From a virus: DNA of 64,000 nucleotides. The first letter of the stretch is position 1, and every line of letters begins with the position of its first letter. The DNA is taken from positions 40,514-104,513 of the IMG/VR virus record IMGVR_UViG_3300043772_003377; one strand, given 5' to 3'. Positions 1-6,998 of the stretch are shown here, in pieces. The notes under the pieces were generated by a model. That model saw nothing but the letters and a program-made list of their open reading frames with translations. It was not told the DNA's origin and made no database searches. The translations under genes were made by a program, and so were the position numbers.

Positions 1-1
1 A

Positions 2-358
2 ACATCAGCTGACGGTAAAACTTATAATATATCTTGTGGTAAAGGTGATGAAGATGTTGTAACAACTACCACAACTATTAGTGGAGGAAAATGGAGAAAA
101 TGTAGTGGGACTTATAGTAGAGGATGTTATGAAACTGAACAAGACGGACCTATACATCAAGTTCAAACTTGTATAGGTACAACGTCTGATGGTAAATTTG
201 GTCCTAAAACCGAGGCGGCTTTAAAACAAAAAACAGGAAAAACATCTTTTACTGATGCGGATATTGAGAAAATTTGTGGCGGTGCTCAAGAGGATGAAAA
301 AGGTGATGATTGGAAAAATATAGAGCCTGAAACAGGGGATGATAGTGCGGAGGGTTAA
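2..358 (+). CDS. Peptidoglycan-binding-like protein, 3' part only
   Basis: The reading frame is open from the window edge to a TAA at 356-358, so the start lies outside the window. About 118 residues are visible. The middle (roughly residues 50-85) reads IHQVQTCIG, DGKFGPKTEAAL, which matches the core of PG_binding_1 domains (V-Q-x-x-L, D-G-x-F-G-P-x-T). It is preceded by a Thr/Gly/Cys-rich stretch and followed by an acidic tail. The gene 1455-2597 has a similar domain, so these may be related virion or lysis-linked proteins that bind cell wall. No catalytic domain is visible in the part seen. Confidence 0.7.
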   Translation, partial: TSADGKTYNISCGKGDEDVVTTTTTISGGKWRKCSGTYSRGCYETEQDGPIHQVQTCIGTTSDGKFGPKTEAALKQKTGKTSFTDADIEKICGGAQEDEKGDDWKNIEPETGDDSAEG

Positions 359-399
359 ATATATTAAAAATAATAATTAAATGGTAGAATTAAAATATT

Positions 400-1458
400 A
401 TGAAAAAAATAATTAAAGAGCAGAATGAACATAGTATAGATCTAGTTAAAGGTAGGGATATGTATAAATGTCCTTTCTTAATTGGTGCCGAATTAGGAGA
501 TAGTCAAAAATTTGGTAAAGGTGTTATGAGAAGAATCGCGAACAGTGATAGTCCTAAGAAAAATTATTTAGTTGGTGACACTTTAATTATAAAGTCAAAC
601 TATACTTATGATGTTATAAGAAACAATTCGTATGTTAAACAAGGACTTCCTTGGAAATGTTCTACTATGGGAACGATTGAGGTTAAACCTCAATTATCCG
701 CAGACCAACAAAGAAGTGTTGACGATAAGATTAGTTTTTATAAATCTGAAGACGGCCAACCTTTATATCAAAAAGAAACTCCTACTGCGGATCAAATGAA
801 TGACTTTGAAAAAATTAATTTAAAAGATGACCCAAATTTTAAAGAATTAATAAAGTTCGATTATTTTATTTGGAAAAGAAAAGGTTTAAGACAAACTGAA
901 GGTCCCCAACAAAGGGCAATTATTAAAACTTTTACAGATCAAGGTTATCTTGATAAGGGAGGTAAAATAAATCCTGCTGAGGAAGATATGTACGAAGTTA
1001 TTGACCTTAGCACCGTATATCCTACAGAATTTACTAAACCTTATAAAGTATATAGAAAATTAGAATCTGCGGATACTAATAAAATAGTAAAAGAACTTGA
1101 TTCTTTAGTAAGACAAAGAAATTATGGAGATAGAGAATTTTGTAGAAATTTTATTAGAAACTATGATAATGCGAGAAAATTAAAAGCACCTGTAAGTGGT
1201 CCTCAAATATTAAAATGGAAATCAGGTGTTAAAATGTGTAAACAAAAAAATACAAATTTCTTAGATTTAAATATAACTAACAGAATTCTAAAAAAATTAG
1301 AGACCGATACCGGAAAATATGGTATTTCAGATAACGCGACTCCAGCAAACCAACAATCTATGAACGAATCTTTTTATAATTCAAATAAAATTTTAAAATC
1401 AAGAATCCATAATATGTTACTGGAGACTTATTATAAAAAAAAATATAACAAAAAATGA
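400..1458 (+). CDS. Hypothetical protein between two peptidoglycan-binding-like genes
   Basis: A 352-residue soluble, charged protein that I do not recognise. It starts at the ATG at 400 with MKKIIKEQNEHS, a short basic N-terminus containing an I-K-E triplet like the N-terminal tags of several nearby proteins. It has no membrane segment. The C-terminus is Lys/Tyr rich. It overlaps the next gene by four bases (ATGA), so the two are probably translated together. The context (PGBD-like proteins on both sides, tagged small proteins downstream) suggests a virion-associated or packaged role, but this is inference. Confidence 0.7.
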   Translation: MKKIIKEQNEHSIDLVKGRDMYKCPFLIGAELGDSQKFGKGVMRRIANSDSPKKNYLVGDTLIIKSNYTYDVIRNNSYVKQGLPWKCSTMGTIEVKPQLSADQQRSVDDKISFYKSEDGQPLYQKETPTADQMNDFEKINLKDDPNFKELIKFDYFIWKRKGLRQTEGPQQRAIIKTFTDQGYLDKGGKINPAEEDMYEVIDLSTVYPTEFTKPYKVYRKLESADTNKIVKELDSLVRQRNYGDREFCRNFIRNYDNARKLKAPVSGPQILKWKSGVKMCKQKNTNFLDLNITNRILKKLETDTGKYGISDNATPANQQSMNESFYNSNKILKSRIHNMLLETYYKKKYNKK

Positions 1459-2597
1459 AAAATTTATTTATAATAAACGAAGATGAGAGAAAAAGAATTT
1501 TAGGTCTTCACGAAAATGCAACTAAAAAACAATATTTAGGTGAAGCCAAAATAACTGGTGACCAATATAGCGGAAGAAATATTAAATTTGATTCTGAAGA
1601 TCCGATCACCCAAAGTATTTTTAATCTTGTTCACAATGTATCTGATATTGATGAGACTAAATTAGTTAAGGAAATTCTTAAAATAAAAGACAAAAATACA
1701 TTTGTTAAAATTAATAACGAATTAAAGAATGTTTTTAAAATGATGGGGTCTAAATATACTGGTTTGGATAGTGTAATTGCAGATGCGATGGATTATGATT
1801 ACGACCAATATGATACGTATAAAGTATTAGAACCTCACCTAAAAAAAATAGGAATTAATACAGATAGATTGGGGTATGACGACTACGTTTTCAAAAATCT
1901 ACCAACTAATACAAGTATGGCGGCAAATCCTGACCAAAATAAAAAAACAGATACTTTAACACCGGCTCAAAGAGAAATGAGTTTCGCAAGTAAATATGGT
2001 CAAACCTATCCTTGTGTTGTTGGTGGTACTAAATTAAAATACACTAAAAATGATGGAGGTTTTTATTATAAACTTGGTGATGTTGCGTATTATATAAATG
2101 GTGAGTATAAAAACCTTACAACAGGATCCAAAGGAACTTTTAAATGTAATGGTAAACAAATTTCATTGGATGGTAAAACAACCGCAAATCCTGATGTAAC
2201 TCCAAAACAAAGAGTTGTGCCAACAACTAGCGACGAATTATTACAAGGTAAAGGGTATTTAAAATTAAATGATAAAAATGATTTGGTAAAACTAGTTCAA
2301 AATCAATTAATAAGTGCTGGAGAAACCGTTACACCATCAGGAATTTTTGACAAGACCACATATGATGCGGTTAAATCATTCCAAAGTAAACAAACCCCAC
2401 CATTAAAGACCGATGGAATTGTAGGTAAAGGTACTTGGTTAATATTATCTAAAGTAAAGTCAGAAATGATGACACCTAAAGAAGTTACATTAACTAATCC
2501 ACAACAAAATAGTTCCACAACAAACGATAAATCGGTAACAAGTAATTCAACACAACCAACACCTACAAGTAATCAACCTGATGAAGCCGAAGGATAA
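1455..2597 (+). CDS. Tagged protein with C-terminal peptidoglycan-binding domain
   Basis: 380 residues. The N-terminus (MKNLFIINEDERKRILGLHE, then YLGE) is an amphipathic basic segment with several (I/L)-x-E triplets (INE, LHE, LGE), like T4 prohead-protease sites. Residues about 270-335 form a PG_binding_1-like domain: VKLVQNQLISAG, then SGIFDKTTYDAVKSFQ, then TDGIVGKGTW. The tail is Thr/Ser/Gln/Pro rich, as in a linker. No catalytic muramidase or amidase domain is seen. It is translationally coupled to the upstream gene. It may be a wall-binding protein carried in the virion; the domain is clear, the location is inferred. Confidence 0.75.
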   Translation: MKNLFIINEDERKRILGLHENATKKQYLGEAKITGDQYSGRNIKFDSEDPITQSIFNLVHNVSDIDETKLVKEILKIKDKNTFVKINNELKNVFKMMGSKYTGLDSVIADAMDYDYDQYDTYKVLEPHLKKIGINTDRLGYDDYVFKNLPTNTSMAANPDQNKKTDTLTPAQREMSFASKYGQTYPCVVGGTKLKYTKNDGGFYYKLGDVAYYINGEYKNLTTGSKGTFKCNGKQISLDGKTTANPDVTPKQRVVPTTSDELLQGKGYLKLNDKNDLVKLVQNQLISAGETVTPSGIFDKTTYDAVKSFQSKQTPPLKTDGIVGKGTWLILSKVKSEMMTPKEVTLTNPQQNSSTTNDKSVTSNSTQPTPTSNQPDEAEG

Positions 2598-2598
2598 T

Positions 2599-2811
2599 TT
2601 ATTTTTCTTTAGATAAGACCCTTATAGATTTAGAAATAATTTCTGTCTCCCCAATTGAAAACGCGCCTGAATGATAGGCGTGTTTTACTGCTTGTATAAG
2701 TATGTATTTTGAAAACTCTTCATTCATATTATTATATAATGTATCAAAATGGTCTTCACTTAATAAGGGTATTGAATTAAATAACTTTCCGTAAACTTTT
2801 TCTTCTTCCAT
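2599..2811 (-). CDS. Small conserved-type phage protein, unknown
   Basis: 70 residues, soluble, no signal peptide, predicted mostly helical. It starts at the ATG complementary to 2809-2811. It converges one base from the end of the PGBD gene and diverges from the gene at 2858. I do not recognise a function. The pattern of a short acidic N-terminus followed by a segment such as YILIQAVKHAYHSGAFS is typical of small helical phage proteins. Confidence 0.6.
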   Translation of the reverse strand: MEEEKVYGKLFNSIPLLSEDHFDTLYNNMNEEFSKYILIQAVKHAYHSGAFSIGETEIISKSIRVLSKEK

Positions 2812-2857
2812 TTTATATAGTTTGTTATATTTATAATAATAAGAACTTTTTATTTAA

Positions 2858-3637
2858 ATGTTAAGAGATTTAATAAAACAAATATTGAGAGAAGCGACAT
2901 CTGATAGTACAGGTGCGAGAGGATCGTATGTACTTCCATTACAACCTGGTTTAAGAAAATTTAAAAAAAATGAATTAAAACCTTTTACCGAAGAATTATC
3001 TGAAATAGATAACGCCGAAAAATATTGGGATAGTTTGGATGGTGATTTAACTAAAACAAAAAATAAAAGATTATCTGAAACCGATATTGATAGAATAGTT
3101 AAAAATATTTTAGAATCGGATTCTTCCGTGTCTGCCGGTGAATATAGTGGTCCTATAGAGTTAGGTATAAAAAAGTGGTCTAAAAGTGAATTAGGACCTT
3201 TTTATGAGTTTGTTGATACAGAACACAATCATAAGAAGGTTAAGAGTACCACTAAGAATAATATAGAAAGAGAAGTGGGAATGTGGGAAAAAGGTAAAGA
3301 TGGTACTTATGATATTGATACCCACCCTGTTCATACCATAAAAGAAGATTTAGCCGTTTGGTTTGGTACTAAAAAGAAACCTAAAGGTAGTTCACAACCT
3401 AAAGGTCCTTGGGTTAATATATGTAAAAAGGTTGATGGTAAACATCCACCTTGTGGTAGACCTGAAGCAACTGATAAAGCGTATCCTAAATGTAGGGCAG
3501 CTGGTGTGGCAGGTAAAATGTCAGATTCTCAAAAGAGAGCGGCGTGTAATCAAAAAAGAAGGGCTGAAAAATCAAACCCTAAACCTGGTACAGGAAACAA
3601 ACCTAAAATGGTAAGTTACAAACCTAGAAAGAAATAA
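2858..3637 (+). CDS. Probable packaged protein with duplicated N-terminal tag module
   Basis: 259 residues. It opens with MLRDLIKQILREAT, an amphipathic segment ending in L-R-E. A second similar module follows near residue 77 (LSETDIDRIVKNILES). After each copy comes a matching segment, LQPGLRKFKKNELKPF in the first and IELGIKKWSKSELGPF in the second, so the N-terminal half is a tandem duplication. The C-terminal 80 residues are Lys/Arg/Gly rich with Cys pairs (WVNICKK, HPPCGR, YPKCR, AACNQKRR), suggesting nucleic acid or metal binding. This fits an internal head protein ejected with DNA. Function is inferred from the tag and basic tail. Confidence 0.65.
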   Translation: MLRDLIKQILREATSDSTGARGSYVLPLQPGLRKFKKNELKPFTEELSEIDNAEKYWDSLDGDLTKTKNKRLSETDIDRIVKNILESDSSVSAGEYSGPIELGIKKWSKSELGPFYEFVDTEHNHKKVKSTTKNNIEREVGMWEKGKDGTYDIDTHPVHTIKEDLAVWFGTKKKPKGSSQPKGPWVNICKKVDGKHPPCGRPEATDKAYPKCRAAGVAGKMSDSQKRAACNQKRRAEKSNPKPGTGNKPKMVSYKPRKK

Positions 3638-3901
3638 TTATAAACTATCTTTCTTTGTTTCCTCTACTCTAACTTCTTCTTTTACTTCAGTTTTTTTTGG
3701 TTTTTTTTCATTAACACGAATTGTGTCATAAAAAATTTTTTTAACTTTAACGGTATCATATACCACTTTTTTATCAACACTGGTGTAATCTTTATCTTTT
3801 TTAGGGCCTATTATACTGAGTGTCGACATTAAAATTATAAGCAAAATAGGTGTACCAATTAATGTTAATCCTGTTAAGAATATCTTATCAAATTTGTTCA
3901 T
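3638..3901 (-). CDS. Small single-pass membrane protein
   Basis: 87 residues. A hydrophobic helix at about residues 9-31 (FLTGLTLIGTPILLIILMST) follows a short N-terminus and is followed by a highly charged tail rich in Lys, Glu, Asp and Thr. This is the topology of a small inner-membrane protein with one transmembrane segment. It overlaps the start of its upstream neighbour on the same strand by 14 bases and abuts the convergent gene ending at 3637. Spanin, holin or superinfection-exclusion roles are possible, but no diagnostic feature separates them. Confidence 0.6.
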   Translation of the reverse strand: MNKFDKIFLTGLTLIGTPILLIILMSTLSIIGPKKDKDYTSVDKKVVYDTVKVKKIFYDTIRVNEKKPKKTEVKEEVRVEETKKDSL

Positions 3902-4301
3902 TTGTGATGTTTTTAAAAATGTTACTTAATGAATGTTTTACGTTAGACCTGATTTCGTCTTCCATTTTCTTTCTACGAGTTTCTACCTCATTATCAAATG
4001 AATTGTATAACCTATCACTTGTTTTAGGTGTTAGTTCGATTGTATAACTATAATTGTGATTTACGATGGTGATGACTCTTTTATCCATAATAATAAAGAT
4101 TTGGTCATCATAACTCTTAATATACCTTTTTCCTGAGATTGGGGAAATTAGTAATTTTGTGGATTCCTTGTTAATCAGGTTCTTACAAATGCCGATACAT
4201 TCATACTCATACTCTGATTTAACATACTCTTCTTTGGGGGTTGTTTTTTTTATGAAGGTAATCCCTACTTTTTGGAAGAACCTCTTTATTTTGTGTTTCA
4301 T
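3888..4301 (-). CDS. Hypothetical basic protein
   Basis: 137 residues from the ATG complementary to 4299-4301 (MKHKIKRFFQKVG). A TTG further upstream in frame is possible but less likely. The N-terminus is basic and amphipathic. The central part is beta-rich (SYTIELTPKTSDRLYN) and the C-terminus is helical and charged. No family is recognised. The 3' end overlaps the small membrane protein gene downstream, suggesting a two-gene unit. Confidence 0.6.
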   Translation of the reverse strand: MKHKIKRFFQKVGITFIKKTTPKEEYVKSEYEYECIGICKNLINKESTKLLISPISGKRYIKSYDDQIFIIMDKRVITIVNHNYSYTIELTPKTSDRLYNSFDNEVETRRKKMEDEIRSNVKHSLSNIFKNITNEQI

Positions 4302-4347
4302 AATACAAAGATACAACTTTTTTTAGAAACTACAAAAAAAAATTAAA

Positions 4348-4827
4348 TTATTTTTTCTTCCATTTACCACCCTTTTCTTTATATCTTTTTGCGGCGGCAC
4401 CATTACAATAAGCGCTTGGACATACTTTGTATCTTGATTTAGCCCAAGATAAGCATTGAGACCATAATTTCGGGTTTGTTGGTACATTTTTTTTCTTTTT
4501 ACCTTCTTCCATCATTTCGGGTTCAGAAGGAACCATAACCTCATCTTCCATTTTATGATAACGTTTTGTTTCATTCATAATGAAGTCAAAAACTTGGTCA
4601 AGGTTATTTTTGGATTCTGCTATGTGATCTTGAGCCCAATCGTGACCATTTTCCAATAACTCAGTAACTTCATTTTTATCCAAATTTAATAACAATTCAC
4701 ATTGTCTTTTCATTTGTTCTAAATTTGAAAAGAACATATATCGAGATGAATCATCATCGTGAGTCTCATTTAGAACTCTTTGAACTATCTTAGTTAAGTC
4801 CGATTCTTTTAGTTTAATGACTCTCAT
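4348..4827 (-). CDS. Probable packaged protein with targeting tag and basic C-terminus
   Basis: 159 residues. The N-terminus MRVIKLKESDLTKIVQRVLN followed by E closely matches the tag of the adjacent gene at 4827-5129 and ends in an L-N-E triplet, the (I/L)-x-E site used by T4-type prohead proteases. The middle is acidic with EMMEEGKKKK. The C-terminal 40 residues are basic and aromatic (WSQCLSWAKSRYKVCPSAYC, then NGAAAKRYKEKGGKWKKK), a tail I associate with phage structural or packaged proteins. It overlaps the upstream gene by one base (TAATG). Confidence 0.65.
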   Translation of the reverse strand: MRVIKLKESDLTKIVQRVLNETHDDDSSRYMFFSNLEQMKRQCELLLNLDKNEVTELLENGHDWAQDHIAESKNNLDQVFDFIMNETKRYHKMEDEVMVPSEPEMMEEGKKKKNVPTNPKLWSQCLSWAKSRYKVCPSAYCNGAAAKRYKEKGGKWKKK

Positions 4828-5129
4828 TATTCTTCGTCTTTTAACATAGTTGTATCCAACATATTTAAATCCAATAAACGTTTGGTTAAAGTTTTTCTAC
4901 CTAACTTTCTTAAATATCTAATAACAATAGGAGGAACATCGTCAGAGTACTTTCCAAATAAAGTCGCAATTTCATCTTCTTTTGGTGTGGATTCATAATC
5001 CGCTCTTGATCTTGATGATCTAATACCTCTAGGACCTTTTTCATAAGGAGTCTCGTCTTCACTTTCTTTGATTACTCTTTTTACGATTTGTTCTAAATCT
5101 GATTCAGTAAGTTTAACAATTTTTTTCAT
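4827..5129 (-). CDS. Probable packaged protein with targeting tag
   Basis: 100 residues. The first 22 residues (MKKIVKLTESDLEQIVKRVI, then KE) form the clearest copy of the shared tag. A cleavable-looking I-K-E is followed by an acidic, flexible segment (SEDETPYEKGPRGIRSSRSR). The rest is short and helical. T4 internal proteins have the same plan of a short N-terminal targeting peptide removed at an I-x-E or L-x-E site. The enzyme that would cut it is not in this window. Part of a three-gene minus-strand run with 5131-5517 and 4348-4827. Confidence 0.65.
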   Translation of the reverse strand: MKKIVKLTESDLEQIVKRVIKESEDETPYEKGPRGIRSSRSRADYESTPKEDEIATLFGKYSDDVPPIVIRYLRKLGRKTLTKRLLDLNMLDTTMLKDEE

Positions 5130-5130
5130 A

Positions 5131-5517
5131 TTAATTTAATGTTTGTTTTGATAACGTTTCTATTTTATTTATCTCATCGGCATATTTTTTAAAATGATTG
5201 GTTGCCAAATCAATATGACTAACTAATTCATCTTTTTTATCTTGAGGCATTTTAGATGAATTTATATTATTTTTTAATGAATCTAAATCAATCATTATTT
5301 TATGATTTGGCTCATCTAATTTTTTTAATTTAGACATTAATCTTTGTAAACTACTTAAATGTTTGAAGTAAGGAAATCCGTGACCTCTAAAAAATCCTTT
5401 AGCCCCTTGATACAAGTCTTTAACGTCTCCAAATAAATCTTCATTTAAGTTTGGATTATTAACTTCATTTACCAATTTTTGTAATTGTTTTTCCGTTATT
5501 TTAACTGAAGTCTTCAT
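5131..5517 (-). CDS. Small helical protein with variant targeting tag
   Basis: 128 residues. The N-terminus MKTSVKITEKQLQKLVNEVN matches the pattern of the two downstream tags (K-x-x-K-I/L-T-E-x-x-L-x-x-I/L-V) and is followed by L-N-E at about residues 24-26. The remainder is helical with an aromatic patch (GAKGFFRGHGFPYF) and a coiled-coil-like C-terminal half. It is first in the minus-strand run and has an AT-rich TATTTATTA element 11 bases upstream of its ATG. No enzymatic motif is seen. Confidence 0.6.
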   Translation of the reverse strand: MKTSVKITEKQLQKLVNEVNNPNLNEDLFGDVKDLYQGAKGFFRGHGFPYFKHLSSLQRLMSKLKKLDEPNHKIMIDLDSLKNNINSSKMPQDKKDELVSHIDLATNHFKKYADEINKIETLSKQTLN

Positions 5518-5519
5518 AT

Positions 5520-5528
5520 TAATAAATA
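5520..5528 (-). promoter_or_regulatory. TATTTATTA element upstream of 5131-5517
   Basis: On the coding strand it reads TATTTATTA, with its 5' end 11 bases before the ATG. It is one of a set of similar elements before genes in this window. It is so close to the ATG that, if it is a -10 element, the transcript would be almost leaderless. Confidence 0.35.
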
Positions 5529-5535
5529 TATTATT

Positions 5536-5928
5536 TTAAGAGTTTAATCCGTTAGGACCTCCTAAAGTTATTGCGTTTAATTGAGTTATAGGTTTTCCGT
5601 ATCCGTCAGTCCAAACAGGATGAGGAGGAACTATTTCGGTGAAAGTTCCGGTAGTACAAGTCTCAACACATACTATGGTTTCGGTATTTGCACTTTTTGG
5701 TAGGTTAATTAAACAATTAAAACAAACATCAAAAGATTCTGATAATGTTATTGATGAATAACTTCCAGAGTCTCCGGTTAAAATTGTGAAACAAGATGTA
5801 ATAGGAATCCCTCCATCGGTAATCTCTAATTGGTAAACACCATTAATTGTTAGAGAATCATCAACAATTGTTGATGAGGAATATTCAAAATTAGTATCAC
5901 AATCTTTATAAATGTAGTAAGATGCCAT
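5536..5928 (-). CDS. Small tail-fibre-associated protein
   Basis: 130 residues, beta-rich, with several Cys (CFTIL, CFNCLI, CVETC). The C-terminus has W-T-D-G-Y-G and ends in LGGPNGLNS, matching the end of the 79-residue protein at 9944-10183 (W-T-N-S-Y-G ... IGGNGLNG). Both flank long appendage genes, so they are probably small subunits or accessory proteins of the same tail structures. It has its own upstream TATTTATA element at 5941-5948. Not a known named family to me. Confidence 0.6.
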   Translation of the reverse strand: MASYYIYKDCDTNFEYSSSTIVDDSLTINGVYQLEITDGGIPITSCFTILTGDSGSYSSITLSESFDVCFNCLINLPKSANTETIVCVETCTTGTFTEIVPPHPVWTDGYGKPITQLNAITLGGPNGLNS

Positions 5929-5940
5929 AGTTTTTTATAT

Positions 5941-5948
5941 TATAAATA
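5941..5948 (-). promoter_or_regulatory. TATTTATA element upstream of 5536-5928
   Basis: Coding-strand TATTTATA with its 5' end 20 bases before the ATG. A second octamer at 5978-5985 reads TATAAATA on the same strand, the T4 late promoter orientation, and lies 50 bases upstream of the start. Either could drive this gene. Confidence 0.45.
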
Positions 5949-5988
5949 TCTAATTTATTTGTAATTTTATTTTAAATTATTTATATTT

Positions 5989-6996
5989 TTATTCGCCTAC
6001 CCATCTTGCTTGGAACCAAGACCTTGACGCGAATTGACTTCTTGAATTTGATGCTCCACCAACATTTACAATGTTTATGAAATCAGTTGATCCGTTTAGA
6101 TATACAATTTTTGTTATTGTTTGAGCCACCGAGTTAAAAGAACCCGCGGCAGCAACAATTACATTATTTTTCTTAATTCCCATACTCGCTTCAGTATTTC
6201 TATAAACATCATACGACGCAGTAATTTCCCAATAACCTACCTTTTGCGGTGTAAATGTATAATTAGATGTATTAAACCAACTACTTGATACATTAACCGA
6301 ATTACTTACAATACTATATCTACAAGGATCTTCAGTAAATGAACCCGGTAAGTTATAAGTTATATCCTCAGTTGTTGCTTCAAGTAAATAAAGAGTTGGT
6401 ACAAGATTTGTGGATACACTATTCCCTAAAGTAGTCAAATCAAAATACCCACCTCTAGCATTACCACCCTGCTCAAAGATTCTTAATCTATTTTGATAAA
6501 CATCAATTGTTATACCATCACCCGAAAGTGACGTGTTGGTTGCCGCTTTCCCTAATAAAATCTCACCTCCTTCATCCCCTGATTGAAACAAAAGACTTAA
6601 TTTAGCGCCATCAAAAGTAATAAGTGATTCTGCGTTTAATTCGCCAACGTTTCCTGTTGCCGTAATTATTCTGTTGTTTACATTATTTAATATAGTCACT
6701 CCAGAATCAGTCCCACCTGTATAAGCGGTTGTTTGTATGGTGTCATCAGGAAAAGTTAGACCTGTCGAAGAAAAACTCCAGGCAGTTCCGATTCCATAGG
6801 AGAAGTTAATGTCAACATCTGTTTCGTTTGCAACAACGGCAGTTCCAGGTGCCGTTGGCCCACTACTTATAGAAGTTGGGATTGGTAAATTTGAATAAGT
6901 GTTAGCAGAAATTGTATCTGTAATAATTGTTGTTGAATTTATTTCAGATATTGTTTGTCCTGATAAATTATTTACTATGTATTTTGTTATTGACAT
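5989..6996 (-). CDS. Tail appendage protein with C1q-like C-terminal domain
   Basis: 335 residues. The N-terminal half is Thr/Ser/Gly/Asn rich with phage-fibre features (DDTIQTTAYTGGTDSGVTIL). The last 120 residues read like a C1q/TNF-type jelly roll: FTPQKVGYWEITASYDVY, then MGIKKNNVIVAAAG, QTITKIVYLNGSTDFINI, and SWFQARWVGE at the end. Such trimeric heads sit at fibre tips and bind receptors or stabilise trimers. The gene lies two bases from the upstream large appendage gene. The tip domain is a pattern call, not confirmed by search. Confidence 0.65.
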   Translation of the reverse strand: MSITKYIVNNLSGQTISEINSTTIITDTISANTYSNLPIPTSISSGPTAPGTAVVANETDVDINFSYGIGTAWSFSSTGLTFPDDTIQTTAYTGGTDSGVTILNNVNNRIITATGNVGELNAESLITFDGAKLSLLFQSGDEGGEILLGKAATNTSLSGDGITIDVYQNRLRIFEQGGNARGGYFDLTTLGNSVSTNLVPTLYLLEATTEDITYNLPGSFTEDPCRYSIVSNSVNVSSSWFNTSNYTFTPQKVGYWEITASYDVYRNTEASMGIKKNNVIVAAAGSFNSVAQTITKIVYLNGSTDFINIVNVGGASNSRSQFASRSWFQARWVGE

Positions 6997-6998
6997 TT

